Shown one piece after another: positions 7,594-15,194 of a DNA stretch of 33,382 bases. The first letter of the stretch is position 1. The number at the start of each line of letters is the position of its first letter. Origin of the DNA: Bacillus sp. 522_BSPC. Lineage in GTDB: Bacteria > Bacillota > Bacilli > Bacillales > Cytobacillaceae. The DNA lies in NCBI RefSeq assembly GCF_001076885.1, contig NZ_JVDT01000035.1, positions 1-33,382 of the forward strand, given 5' to 3'. Made by a program: the position numbers and the translations under genes. A model generated the notes under the pieces. It was not told the DNA's origin, ran no database searches, and saw only the letters and a program-made list of their open reading frames with translations.

Positions 7594-9012
7594 ATGTCAA
7601 CTAATAAAATATTTTGGTTTGTTGTCGGTTCACAACATCTATATGGAGAAGAAGCGTTAGGAGAAGTAAAAGCAAATGCCCAAAGAATGACTGATGCTTT
7701 AAATGAAAGCGGAGTCTTGCCTTACCCACTCGTTCTACAGGATTTAGCCGTTAGCTCAGATAAAATCACAAGCATTATGAAAGAAGTCAACTACCGAGAT
7801 GAAGTCGCAGGTGTCATCACTTGGATGCATACTTTCTCTCCTGCGAAAATGTGGATTCGCGGAACAAAACTATTACAAAAACCATTACTTCACTTAGCAA
7901 CACAATACAATGAAAGTATCCCTTGGGCAACCATTGATATGGACTTTATGAATCTAAACCAAGCAGCTCATGGTGACCGTGAATATGGTTTTATCAACGC
8001 TCGTTTAAACAAACAAAATAAAGTGGTTGTCGGCTACTGGCAGCGAGCACTTGTTCAACAACAAATAGCTGATTGGATGGATGTTGCAGTAGCTTATAAT
8101 GAAAGCTTTAATATTAAGGTTGCTCGTTTTGGAGATAACATGCGTAATGTTGGTGTTACAGATGGAGATAAGATAGAAGCTCAAATACAATTCGGATGGA
8201 CAGTAGACTATTTTGCCATCGGTGACCTTGTTCAATACGTGAACGCTGTTACAGAAGATGAGATAAATGATCTATTTGCCGAATATGAAACACTTTATGA
8301 ATTTGATTATGGCACATACAGTAAGGAAGAATGGGAATCTAGTGTAAAAGTCCAAGCAAGCTACGAAATTGCGATTAAGCGCTTCCTTGATGACGGTGGA
8401 TACAACGCCTTCACTACGAACTTCGAAGATTTATATGGCATGAAACAACTTCCAGGTCTTGCCGTTCAACGTTTAATGGCACAAGGTTACGGCTTTGCTG
8501 GTGAAGGAGATTGGAAGACTGCTGCTCTTGATCGTTTATTAAAAGTAATGAGTCATAACCAATCAACAGGATTTATGGAAGATTACACATACGAATTAGC
8601 CGAGGGACAAGAAGCCGTTCTTCAATCTCATATGCTTGAAGTAGACCCAACTTTAGCAAGCAACAAACCAAAGATTATTGTTTCTCCATTAGGTATTGGC
8701 AATCGTGAAGACCCAGCTCGTCTAGTATTTGATGGAAAAGCTGGTGATGGGGTAGTTGTTTCCATGGCAGACTTTGGTACCCATTTCAAACTTTTAATTA
8801 ATGAAGTTACTGCATTTGAGCCAAACATACCAGCACCAAACCTACCAGTAGCTCGCGTTCTATGGGACATTAAACCAAATTTCCAAGATGGTGTTAAAGC
8901 TTGGATCGAAAATGGCGGCGGTCACCATACAGTAGTATCCTTAAATTTGACAACAGACCAAATTATTTCCTATGCAAAACTAGTTGATTTAGACTATGTT
9001 GTCATTAAATAA
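7594..9012 (+). CDS. araA: L-arabinose isomerase
   Basis: This Mn-dependent enzyme converts L-arabinose to L-ribulose, the first step of the pathway. The 472 residues are close to the usual 474-500. Family signatures include [14 protein letters not shown] at the N-terminus, the [15 protein letters not shown] substrate loop near residue 75, [13 protein letters not shown] near 300, and MLEVDPTLA and GGGHHTVVS toward the C-terminus; the Glu and His residues in these are the metal ligands in known structures. It follows araD by 46 bases with GAGGG before the ATG. No transporter gene follows, so arabinose must enter by a system encoded elsewhere. Two hairpin repeats begin one base after the stop and probably end the operon. 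Confidence 0.97.
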   Translation: MSTNKIFWFVVGSQHLYGEEALGEVKANAQRMTDALNESGVLPYPLVLQDLAVSSDKITSIMKEVNYRDEVAGVITWMHTFSPAKMWIRGTKLLQKPLLHLATQYNESIPWATIDMDFMNLNQAAHGDREYGFINARLNKQNKVVVGYWQRALVQQQIADWMDVAVAYNESFNIKVARFGDNMRNVGVTDGDKIEAQIQFGWTVDYFAIGDLVQYVNAVTEDEINDLFAEYETLYEFDYGTYSKEEWESSVKVQASYEIAIKRFLDDGGYNAFTTNFEDLYGMKQLPGLAVQRLMAQGYGFAGEGDWKTAALDRLLKVMSHNQSTGFMEDYTYELAEGQEAVLQSHMLEVDPTLASNKPKIIVSPLGIGNREDPARLVFDGKAGDGVVVSMADFGTHFKLLINEVTAFEPNIPAPNLPVARVLWDIKPNFQDGVKAWIENGGGHHTVVSLNLTTDQIISYAKLVDLDYVVIK

Positions 9013-9013
9013 T

Positions 9014-9042
9014 GGGACATGGGGACAGGCCCCCTTGTCCCA
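9014..9042 (+). repeat. Family B hairpin repeat directly after araA
   Basis: Arms GGGACA and TGTCCC plus inner GGGG/CCCC form a hairpin with a 6-base loop, starting one base past the araA stop codon. It matches the copies at 13128-13154, 16630-16657 and 26313-26340 (the last two inverted). Confidence 0.8.
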
Positions 9043-9057
9043 CTTTATAAAATAAAA

Positions 9058-9101
9058 GGAACGGTTCTTATGAGTTGAATAATCTCAAAAAGAACCGTTC
9101 C
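9058..9101. repeat. Family A hairpin repeat, ara operon terminator region
   Basis: Arms GGAACGGTTCTT (9058-9069) and AGAACCGTTCC (9091-9101) with an inner GAG/CTC enclose a loop related to that of the araR copy. It lies 15 bases after the family B copy and before the convergent small gene at 9122-9295. The following CTCTGTTTCTCC is the recurring tail of this family. Confidence 0.82.
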
Positions 9102-9121
9102 TCTGTTTCTCCTTCATTATA

Positions 9122-9295
9122 TCAACCCATTCCTCCTGGTCCACCGCTGGAATTAACGCGATTGTAATGGACAACTTCTCCTAATTTTTCTGCTTGTTTG
9201 TTTTCATCAGGGGTCGTCATGCCAGATTTCTTTTCGAAATATAACACTAACCCTACCACTATGGCTATTGGTGCAAATAACAATAAGAATATCAT
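9122..9295 (-). CDS. Small single-span membrane protein, 57 residues
   Basis: A complete short frame with a strong ribosome binding site (GGAGGTG ending six bases before the ATG). The product begins MIFLLLFAPIAIVVGLVLYF, a clear membrane segment at residues 2-20, followed by a charged tail (EKKSGMTTPDENKQAEKLGE) and a glycine-rich end (SSGGPGGMG). The tail is probably cytoplasmic by the positive-inside rule. It converges with araA, with the two repeats between. I do not recognise the family and infer no function. The ribosome binding site, the sharp hydrophobic to charged layout and the lack of any competing frame make it credible. Confidence 0.72.
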   Translation of the reverse strand: MIFLLLFAPIAIVVGLVLYFEKKSGMTTPDENKQAEKLGEVVHYNRVNSSGGPGGMG

Positions 9296-9511
9296 TGTAA
9301 CACCTCCGAAATCATCTTAGTATATATATACGCTTTTGGCTTTCCATTAGTTTCATTTATTTGTATAGATATACTTTTCCGTCTATTGGAGACATGATTC
9401 CCCCAAACTAGCCCATGCTGTAAATACACCCAAGGAATGCAGGAGATCCCTCCCATCCTGTCAAATTATAACTGGACAATCTAAGTATGATTGATCTTTA
9501 GTAACTTCTTA

Positions 9512-9793
9512 TTAGCTTATTACTTTTAGAAGATGATGGATGTCTTCTGTTGAATTTGCGTAAAAATCGGCGTGATTATTGGATCTTATCGTGAAATAAA
9601 CATTATGCAATTTCCCAGCGTAGCCGTAAGTTAATAGATTTGCGCATTGATGAGGATTTAGCTGTATTTGGATTGTAATCGCATTTGAATGATAATGCCC
9701 TTTGGAATCAAAGCCTGTCTCCTGAATGGAATTTACTTGTGCATTTTTATCAAAACTGTCGATGGCGGAAAACGTTTGATTATTGGTATACAT
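9512..9793 (-). CDS. Hypothetical 93-residue soluble protein
   Basis: The frame begins MYTNNQTFSAIDSF and has AAGAAGGGAAGA about ten bases upstream, a reasonable ribosome binding site. There is no signal peptide or membrane segment. The central part (AITIQIQLNPHQCANLL) looks like a beta strand and helix, and the C-terminal third is rich in His, Asn and Asp (RSNNHADFYANSTEDIHHLL). I do not recognise the family. It is a single-gene unit divergent from the EamA transporter. Coding is likely but not proven. Confidence 0.6.
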   Translation of the reverse strand: MYTNNQTFSAIDSFDKNAQVNSIQETGFDSKGHYHSNAITIQIQLNPHQCANLLTYGYAGKLHNVYFTIRSNNHADFYANSTEDIHHLLKVIS

Positions 9794-9922
9794 TTCGTTT
9801 TATCTTCCCTTCTTTCTTTTATAGCTTTATCTTACTCTAGTTGTATGTAAAACGCTTAACATTGTTTACTATTTCACATATTTTTCATAATCTCCATACA
9901 AAGGAATGGAAAAAGAACCCCT

Positions 9923-9951
9923 TTGACAACTAGCATAGTTGTTTTTATAAT
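9923..9951 (+). promoter_or_regulatory. Consensus sigma-A promoter of the EamA transporter gene
   Basis: TTGACA (9923-9928) and TATAAT (9946-9951) are both perfect hexamers at the optimal 17-base spacing. The start point should be near 9958, leaving a leader of about 124 bases before the start codon. Confidence 0.85.
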
Positions 9952-9984
9952 AAAGGACGAAATGAATAATAAAACCTTATTTTT

Positions 9985-10058
9985 AGGACGTGGATTTTTC
10001 TAGAGGAAACTCTATTTTCGCCACACAATTGTCTGCAGACCGTTGTGTGGCTATTTTA
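9985..10058 (+). ncRNA. Structured leader: candidate transcription attenuator or riboswitch
   Basis: The leader holds a small hairpin TAGAG-GAAA-CTCTA (10001-10014). A stronger one follows: GCCACACAA (10020-10028) with TTGTGTGGC (10043-10051), then UAUUUUA. The second looks like an intrinsic terminator placed before the gene. GTGG at 9990-9993 could instead pair with CCAC at 10021-10024, enclosing the GAAA hairpin and breaking the terminator stem, giving two exclusive folds. GGAC (9986-9989) could also pair with GTCT in the terminator loop (10031-10034). I cannot assign a known class. Regulation is inference. Confidence 0.45.
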
Positions 10059-10081
10059 CGTTCACTGGGAGGAAAATCAAT

Positions 10082-10972
10082 TTGAAAAAATGGCATTATG
10101 CTTTCATCGTTTTTTTAGGAGGCTGCTGTTATGGAATTCTATCGACCTTTGTTAAACTTGCCTACACAGCTGGTTTTTCGGCGGCAGAGGTAACAGGAGC
10201 ACAATATTTATTTGGAACCTTAATTACTTGGGGACTTGTTCTGTTTACGAAAACATATAAAGCTACACGTGTGCCAGCTATCAAACTACTATTATCTGGC
10301 ATCCCCTTTGGTTTAACGGGAATCTTTTATTATGAAGCATTACAGACGATAAATGCATCATTTGCAATTATTTTACTGTTTCAGTTTGTATGGATTGGTA
10401 CACTTTTTGAAATGGCTATATATAAGAAAAAGCCTACAAAGGAGAAGATTATTTCTATTATTATTCTTCTATTCGGATCTGTCCTCGCAGGAGGAGTTTC
10501 TTTAGAAGGCAGTATGGACATTTCCTGGCAAGGTGCCGGTTGGGGACTACTTTCAGCCTTCACCTTTGCTACTTTTATTTTTCTTAGTGGATCTGTCGGC
10601 AAGAACACTGCTCCCCTCCTAAAGAGCGGCCTTCTTTCTGCGGGTGGCTTATTCGTTGTTTTTCTTGTATTTCCACCGGTTTATTTAGTTGAATTCCAAA
10701 CGTTAATAGGGGTTGCACCATATGGATTGCTGCTCGGAATTTTCGGTGCCGTTCTCCCTCCTCTACTCTATTCTATCGGAATGCCACAAATCGGGCCGGG
10801 ACTTGGCACTATCTTAACGGCTTCTGAGCTTCCAGTAGCGGTCTCGATGTCTGCGCTTGTATTAGGTGAACAGGTTGGCATGATGCAATGGATCGGTGTT
10901 TCCCTAATATTAGGAGGAATCGCGTTTAGTAATGTGAAGCTTTCCAAAGAAAAAATGATCGTAGAATATTAA
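10082..10972 (+). CDS. EamA/DMT-superfamily transporter
   Basis: The 296 residues form about ten hydrophobic helices in two five-helix halves, each an EamA domain (roughly residues 5-135 and 150-285). The second half ends with the ALVLGEQVGMMQWIGVSLILGGI motif typical of the drug/metabolite transporter superfamily. It should be a secondary carrier in the cytoplasmic membrane for small metabolites; the substrate cannot be predicted. I start it at the TTG at 10082 because TGGGAGG (10066-10072) is well spaced to it. An in-frame ATG at 10043 lies inside the terminator-like hairpin and has no ribosome binding site. It converges with the PhoD-like gene across a family A repeat. Confidence 0.86.
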   Translation: MKKWHYAFIVFLGGCCYGILSTFVKLAYTAGFSAAEVTGAQYLFGTLITWGLVLFTKTYKATRVPAIKLLLSGIPFGLTGIFYYEALQTINASFAIILLFQFVWIGTLFEMAIYKKKPTKEKIISIIILLFGSVLAGGVSLEGSMDISWQGAGWGLLSAFTFATFIFLSGSVGKNTAPLLKSGLLSAGGLFVVFLVFPPVYLVEFQTLIGVAPYGLLLGIFGAVLPPLLYSIGMPQIGPGLGTILTASELPVAVSMSALVLGEQVGMMQWIGVSLILGGIAFSNVKLSKEKMIVEY

Positions 10973-10985
10973 GAAGAATACACAA

Positions 10986-11028
10986 GGGACGGTTCCTGTG
11001 AGTCAAATGAGCTCACAAGAATCGTCCC
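10986..11028. repeat. Family A hairpin repeat overlapping the phosphatase stop codon
   Basis: Arms starting GGGACGGTTC (10986) and ending GAATCGTCCC (11028) pair over 17 bases with two imperfect positions around a 9-base loop. It is followed by TTTTCCTGCC, a tail variant. It separates two convergent genes and can form in either transcript. The minus-strand gene stops inside the right arm (11015-11013). Confidence 0.82.
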
Positions 11029-13079
11029 TTTTCCTGCCTTAAAAATTGATGGGTATAGCCTTCTTTATGAAAAGCCAACCCGCCTAAATTATTCTTCATT
11101 TCAATCAACGAACCATTTGGTAAAACCTCATGGGCAATAATTTCCTTCCATAGATAAGGAGAGTTTGCTTCCTTTTCATGAATGACATAATCATGTCCGC
11201 AATACCGGGACAGCTTCTCTTCCTTTGCCCGACTTTGTCTAAACTGGAGAATGCTTTTTAAAGCAAACCCCGATAATCCATCAAAAGACTGATTTTTTAT
11301 GGGGCTACTTGTGATTTGATGTAGGCTTCGGTTCTTTTCTTGCTGAAAATAGACTTCTGCTAGAATAGAAGAGGCCATATGTGCATCTCCAGATAAGATA
11401 ATACACATACTTGGATTCCATGCCGCTATTTGTTGATGGAAAAAGAAAAAGCCTCTTCCGTTGAATTTCCACCATTCCAAATCTAAGCTTCGCTGCAGTG
11501 ATGGCAAGATATTAGTAAGAGGCAGGATATAATTTTTCAAAAAAGATTCAATCATATGAACGCCGTATAATGGAGTAGCAGAAATAATTACTAATGTCGT
11601 ATGAGATTGCCAGCCGCTCGCAAATAATAAATCCGATAAATGCCTCCATTCATTTTTGCGAATTAAATTTGGTCCATTTGTCCGCTGTTTAAGCACATTT
11701 CCGACAACATAAGTTTGTTCCGCTGGATAGGCTCGTTGGGTTCTGGTATCTAATACAAGGCTTCGTGGATTGGTTGGTGCAACATAGCTCCAACCACGAA
11801 AGGATAATAGTGTGTATAGCCACTCTTCATATGCTGGGGTATTCGCTTTTAGCTTTTTCGTATAATTGCTTATTTTTGGAATGAATGACTCTGGAAAAGC
11901 AGCCGGATCATTTCCCCAGCCTTGAAAAGCCCAATAGGCAGTTAAAGCATTGGCAATAACATGATTTCCGAGCGGTGAACTAGCCACTTTTTCCTGCCAT
12001 TCCTTTGTAATATTCCAGTCATCTGTTACATCATGATCATCAAATATCATATAAGTAGGGATATTCGCCAATAAACGGCGTACATTTGGCAGACATTGCT
12101 GGAACATTTCCGTTTCCTTTTGCTGTTCAGTGTATTCTTTTTTTAATGTACTTATTTTTCTTTCATTTACTTTATCCTTCGCTTTCTCTCCTTCCAGATA
12201 AATCTGATTATCTTTTAAATAGTCATCAAATCCCTTTAGATACTCCATCCTTCTTGCCAGCTCCCAAATTTCAGGATTCCAGCTCATGACGTACATAGCT
12301 GCGTACTCTCCAAGTGCCAAAAGGTGATTTGCAGCATTTCGCGAAGTAAATTGGCAGTATTTATTGATAATTTCTTGTCTCCCATTTATTTGATTGATGG
12401 CTGTTTGGAGTGCTTTGTTTTTAAGGTCCTTACATAATTCCCTCCATGGTTCTTCCTTCCCTATTAGCTGCTTACCCAATAAGGATAAAAAGGGCGCTAT
12501 TGGCGCTGGGACATCATCTGCATATATTTGATCGCCTGTTAGAAAAAGAGCACTTGGCCTTTTCTCCAAATGAAAATAGGACTCCTGCAGTTTTTCATCC
12601 CCCAAACATAATGCATCTTCTCCAATTCCATGCAGCTTGCGACAGGATCCATATAATATATTTCGTTCATCTGTTTCTGGAATAAAAAATGTGGGATAGT
12701 GTAGGGTTCCATAGCAAATAGATGCTGGATTATTGGGGGATAATAATTCGAAATCACTTAAATCATACGTATCGATACCTTTTTTAAATTCCATATTGTA
12801 TCCTATCAAGGTTTGAGTGGGAAACCTTTCTGATTGTGGCTGGATTTTAATCAAATAGATATATAAATGTTTCCCTAACCGAACAATTTGTGTATCAGCT
12901 TTACTTGCAATTGGCTGATAATCATATTCTTCTGTCTCTTGATTGCGTTGAATGGCATAAAGATTTGCGTTTAATCGATATTTCTCACTTAATGCAATCC
13001 ACAGATAGGCGCAAGTTTCCTCCACTCTGCGCACCATTGGGCCAGACAAAATTAACGGCAGATTCATCATTACCACCAT
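11013..13079 (-). CDS. PhoD-like metallophosphatase (alkaline phosphatase D family)
   Basis: The 688 residues carry PhoD-family metal motifs: YGSCRK near residue 144, FLTGDQIYADD at 179-189, FDDHDVTDDW at 346-355 and SGDAHM at 563-568. Known PhoD enzymes use such residues to hold Fe and Ca ions and hydrolyse phosphomonoesters or diesters. No Tat or Sec signal peptide is visible, unlike B. subtilis PhoD, so this member is probably cytoplasmic; related long cytosolic versions exist. Residues about 280-330 are a charged helical insertion. Several close starts are possible (13079, 13070, 13067); GGTGG just before the latter two makes them plausible. The C-terminus GRFL and the stop come from the repeat at 10986-11028. 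The substrate is unknown. Confidence 0.85.
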   Translation of the reverse strand: MVVMMNLPLILSGPMVRRVEETCAYLWIALSEKYRLNANLYAIQRNQETEEYDYQPIASKADTQIVRLGKHLYIYLIKIQPQSERFPTQTLIGYNMEFKKGIDTYDLSDFELLSPNNPASICYGTLHYPTFFIPETDERNILYGSCRKLHGIGEDALCLGDEKLQESYFHLEKRPSALFLTGDQIYADDVPAPIAPFLSLLGKQLIGKEEPWRELCKDLKNKALQTAINQINGRQEIINKYCQFTSRNAANHLLALGEYAAMYVMSWNPEIWELARRMEYLKGFDDYLKDNQIYLEGEKAKDKVNERKISTLKKEYTEQQKETEMFQQCLPNVRRLLANIPTYMIFDDHDVTDDWNITKEWQEKVASSPLGNHVIANALTAYWAFQGWGNDPAAFPESFIPKISNYTKKLKANTPAYEEWLYTLLSFRGWSYVAPTNPRSLVLDTRTQRAYPAEQTYVVGNVLKQRTNGPNLIRKNEWRHLSDLLFASGWQSHTTLVIISATPLYGVHMIESFLKNYILPLTNILPSLQRSLDLEWWKFNGRGFFFFHQQIAAWNPSMCIILSGDAHMASSILAEVYFQQEKNRSLHQITSSPIKNQSFDGLSGFALKSILQFRQSRAKEEKLSRYCGHDYVIHEKEANSPYLWKEIIAHEVLPNGSLIEMKNNLGGLAFHKEGYTHQFLRQEKGRFL

Positions 13080-13127
13080 CCATTTCAGTTCTCTTACATC
13101 CTATTCAGAAAAAGGAGGGGATATGAG

Positions 13128-13154
13128 GGGACAAGGGGTCAGGTTCCTTGTCCC
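13128..13154 (+). repeat. Family B hairpin repeat between divergent genes
   Basis: Perfect 9-base arms GGGACAAGG (13128-13136) and CCTTGTCCC (13146-13154) enclose a 9-base GGTCAGGTT loop. This is the only copy in the window upstream of both neighbours rather than at a 3' end. I see no promoter elements that it interrupts. Confidence 0.8.
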
Positions 13155-13235
13155 ACTCACCTGATTGAAGTATATCCCGTCCTTTGTTATGATGGGGAGA
13201 GGAACCTTATTTCAATAATAATGGAGGAAACTTCC

Positions 13236-13433
13236 GTGAACGATAAGCAGACAAATGAGCAAGAAGGAAAAAAGAAAATTAGCTTACAAGAAGCAATGAA
13301 GCAACAGTTAGCAAATAAAATGCAGCAAGGACAAGGCGAAAAAGCAAGCTTGAGCGGCAATCAGAAAACGAAGAAAATGAAAAGCCAGCTAACGAAAAAA
13401 CCAAATAATCAAAGAAAACGCATGGGTGTGTAA
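13236..13433 (+). CDS. Small basic protein, 65 residues, upstream of ywbE
   Basis: Translation most likely starts at GTG 13236, eight bases after a GGAGG (13223-13227). The in-frame ATG at 13221 overlaps that site and is unlikely. The product is very rich in Lys, Gln and Asn, with one helical stretch (ISLQEAMKQQLANKMQQ, about residues 15-31) and a disordered basic tail ending NNQRKRMGV. Such composition suits RNA or ribosome binding, but I do not recognise the family. Its TAA shares one base with the ywbE ATG (TAATG), so the two are translationally coupled. Confidence 0.68.
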   Translation: MNDKQTNEQEGKKKISLQEAMKQQLANKMQQGQGEKASLSGNQKTKKMKSQLTKKPNNQRKRMGV

Positions 13434-13630
13434 TGAACGGGCAAAATAGAAAAGACATCACTCCAGGCGTTCACGTTGAAATTGTCCTAAAACAAGACCA
13501 AAGAACCGGGAAGCGAACAGCAGGCATTGTAAAAGATATATTAACAAAGTCAGCCTCCCATCCACATGGAATTAAAGTTCGTTTAGAAGATGGACAAGTA
13601 GGACGAGTGCAGTTGATTAAAAAGGGATAA
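13433..13630 (+). CDS. ywbE: YwbE family protein (DUF2196)
   Basis: The 65 residues match the conserved YwbE family throughout: an N-terminal PGVHVEIVLKQDQRTGK strand pair, then the hallmark GIVKDILTKSASHPHGIKVRLEDGQVGRVQ. The fold is a small beta barrel of unknown function; the basic surface and the PHGIKVRL core suggest nucleic-acid or ribosome association, which is inference. The ATG overlaps the stop of the previous small gene. A strong terminator follows directly, so the two genes form a complete bicistronic unit. Confidence 0.93.
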   Translation: MNGQNRKDITPGVHVEIVLKQDQRTGKRTAGIVKDILTKSASHPHGIKVRLEDGQVGRVQLIKKG

Positions 13631-13636
13631 AAAAGA

Positions 13637-13681
13637 ACAATCACGTTTTAAGATTTTTATAACGTGATTGTCCTTTTTCTT
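13637..13681 (+). terminator. Intrinsic terminator of the ywbE operon
   Basis: Perfect 11-base arms ACAATCACGTT (13637-13647) and AACGTGATTGT (13661-13671) with a 13-base loop are followed by CCTTTTTCTTTT. It begins seven bases after the ywbE stop. Confidence 0.9.
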
Positions 13682-13758
13682 TTATGGGGCTTAACCTTTT
13701 TAGCTTACTTGCAGAATTAATGATGAGAAAATATCTCTTTTTCTTGTCCTGTAAGAAA

Positions 13759-14937
13759 TTAATCTCTCAATTCAACCGAGTAATACCGTTCAGCTGGTTC
13801 ATCTGTATTTTTCTCAAAAAACAATTTATATTCTCCTAAATCATAATATAGGTAATATCCACTACTTACTTCACTATAATCCTGACTAGTTGGTTTTCCT
13901 AAGTATTCGATAATTTCATCCCCCGTTAGGAAAATGGGAAGGTAATAGGAATTTATTGGAGAATCTGAATACTCTTCATAATCATAAGGAACGCCAAATC
14001 CAGCTTGATAATCATCATAATAGATAAGATAGCCTCCTTCTGTTGATACTCTCCAGTCAGGCTGTCCAATTTGATCTTCTATAAGAGAACCAATTGGATC
14101 ATGTAGGGATATATCAATACCTGCAATCATTCCATTTTTTGCATTTGGCAAAAAGTCCGAATGCCTTATCTTTTCATTATTTAACAATGCAGCAGATTGA
14201 TCTAATTCAACTGCTTCTGCAGAATCTAATTCGCCCGCTTCAGATTCACTAGATTCCAAAACGTCATCATAATGATCCTCTTCCTTTACTTCCTCTAACG
14301 GTCCCTCATCCCAATCATTTACACCATATAAATCAAATCCTGTGATTTTAGAAACTACAACATGATAATTTGGAAACTCTCCCTCTTCTTCTTCCCCAAA
14401 AAAGTCCGTAATACTATTTGATATCATAATCATCGCATAGCCTTGTTCCTCTGTTAAACGATAGTAATAGATTTCTTTATAATCGGTTGTTGTATAACGG
14501 AGAGCATCGTTTTTTCTCTCTTTTTCCTCATGATCTTCATCTAAAAATGAGCTGTCTGTCGGAAGTAGTTTCTCTCCCAAACTACGAATTTCCTCCTTCG
14601 CTCCTTCTATATAAAAATTCATAGCTTCTATTTTTTCTTTCTGGTCATAGTTTATGTATATCGTTTCTCTTTCTTCCTTTAACAGCAAAAAATCCTTCTG
14701 ACCATTTGATTCATATATTGGTTCACCATACAAAGAATAGGCTACTTGTATATCCTCCCCAAGCTTCGGATACTCTAGCTCTAGTAATAAGGACACTTCA
14801 TCTTTACCTAAAATCTCCTTACTCTTTTCTACTGGTGCAGAAATATTCAGATATATAACATCAAGCTTCCACAATATAACTAACGTTAGCAGCACCGTTA
14901 ATACTACTATATTCATAATGATTAAAATCTTTTTCAC
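13759..14937 (-). CDS. Membrane-anchored protein with a DUF4309-like C-terminal domain
   Basis: The 392-residue product has one N-terminal membrane segment (about residues 3-25, rich in Ile, Leu and Val) with basic residues before it. It is therefore probably anchored with the rest outside the cell. Residues about 30-190 form an unrecognised domain. A very acidic linker follows (about 205-245, with EEVKEEDHYDD and ESSESEAGELD). The last 120 residues (GMIAGIDISLHDPIGSLIEDQIGQP onward, ending YKLFFEK and YYSVELRD) resemble the DUF4309 family found in Bacillus extracytoplasmic proteins of unknown role. I choose the GTG at 14937 because GAGG is six bases upstream; the GTG at 14949 is an alternative. 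It stands alone, convergent with ywbE. Confidence 0.75.
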   Translation of the reverse strand: MKKILIIMNIVVLTVLLTLVILWKLDVIYLNISAPVEKSKEILGKDEVSLLLELEYPKLGEDIQVAYSLYGEPIYESNGQKDFLLLKEERETIYINYDQKEKIEAMNFYIEGAKEEIRSLGEKLLPTDSSFLDEDHEEKERKNDALRYTTTDYKEIYYYRLTEEQGYAMIMISNSITDFFGEEEEGEFPNYHVVVSKITGFDLYGVNDWDEGPLEEVKEEDHYDDVLESSESEAGELDSAEAVELDQSAALLNNEKIRHSDFLPNAKNGMIAGIDISLHDPIGSLIEDQIGQPDWRVSTEGGYLIYYDDYQAGFGVPYDYEEYSDSPINSYYLPIFLTGDEIIEYLGKPTSQDYSEVSSGYYLYYDLGEYKLFFEKNTDEPAERYYSVELRD

Positions 14938-15046
14938 TGTTCCCCTCACTACTTTCTATATCTTTTGTACTGCTATTAGTCTATCATATATGGAAGAAAG
15001 TTGAAAAAACACATTTGTTTTTAACTAGTTGTTCTTTTAATTAAAG

Positions 15047-15072
15047 AAGGAACCGTCCTTCTGCTTGCTTCT
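15047..15072 (+). repeat. Family A half-copy upstream of the FAD monooxygenase
   Basis: AAGGAACCGTCC followed by TTCTGCTTGCTTC corresponds to the right arm and tail of the family A repeat; the left arm is missing. The same half, in the same orientation, lies just past the other end of the gene (16547-16570). Confidence 0.6.
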
Positions 15073-15194
15073 ATTTCATAAAAGCAATGTTATCGTTTAA
15101 TAGAATGATGACTGCTCTCAATTTACTAGAAGATTGGAATCCGATAAAAGAAGCATTACATATGCTGAAATCAGATAGAAAGAAGGAAATGTGG

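Noticed and set aside
9296-9511. Further gene or RNA between the 57- and 93-residue genes
   Set aside because: No frame with a start signal and no hairpin with a convincing stem; only A/T-rich upstream sequence is seen.
9841-9865. cre-like TGTAAAACGCTTAACA upstream of the 93-residue gene
   Set aside because: The symmetry is one base too wide; aligned to the CcpA consensus several defined positions fail.
10043-10081. Upstream ATG for the EamA transporter
   Set aside because: It lies in the 3' arm of the leader hairpin without a ribosome binding site; TTG 10082 has TGGGAGG at good spacing and starts directly before the first helix.
15087-15194. 36-residue N-terminal extension of the FAD monooxygenase
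   Set aside because: No spaced ribosome binding site, and the dinucleotide-binding loop normally lies within the first 20 residues, as it does from the start at 15195.
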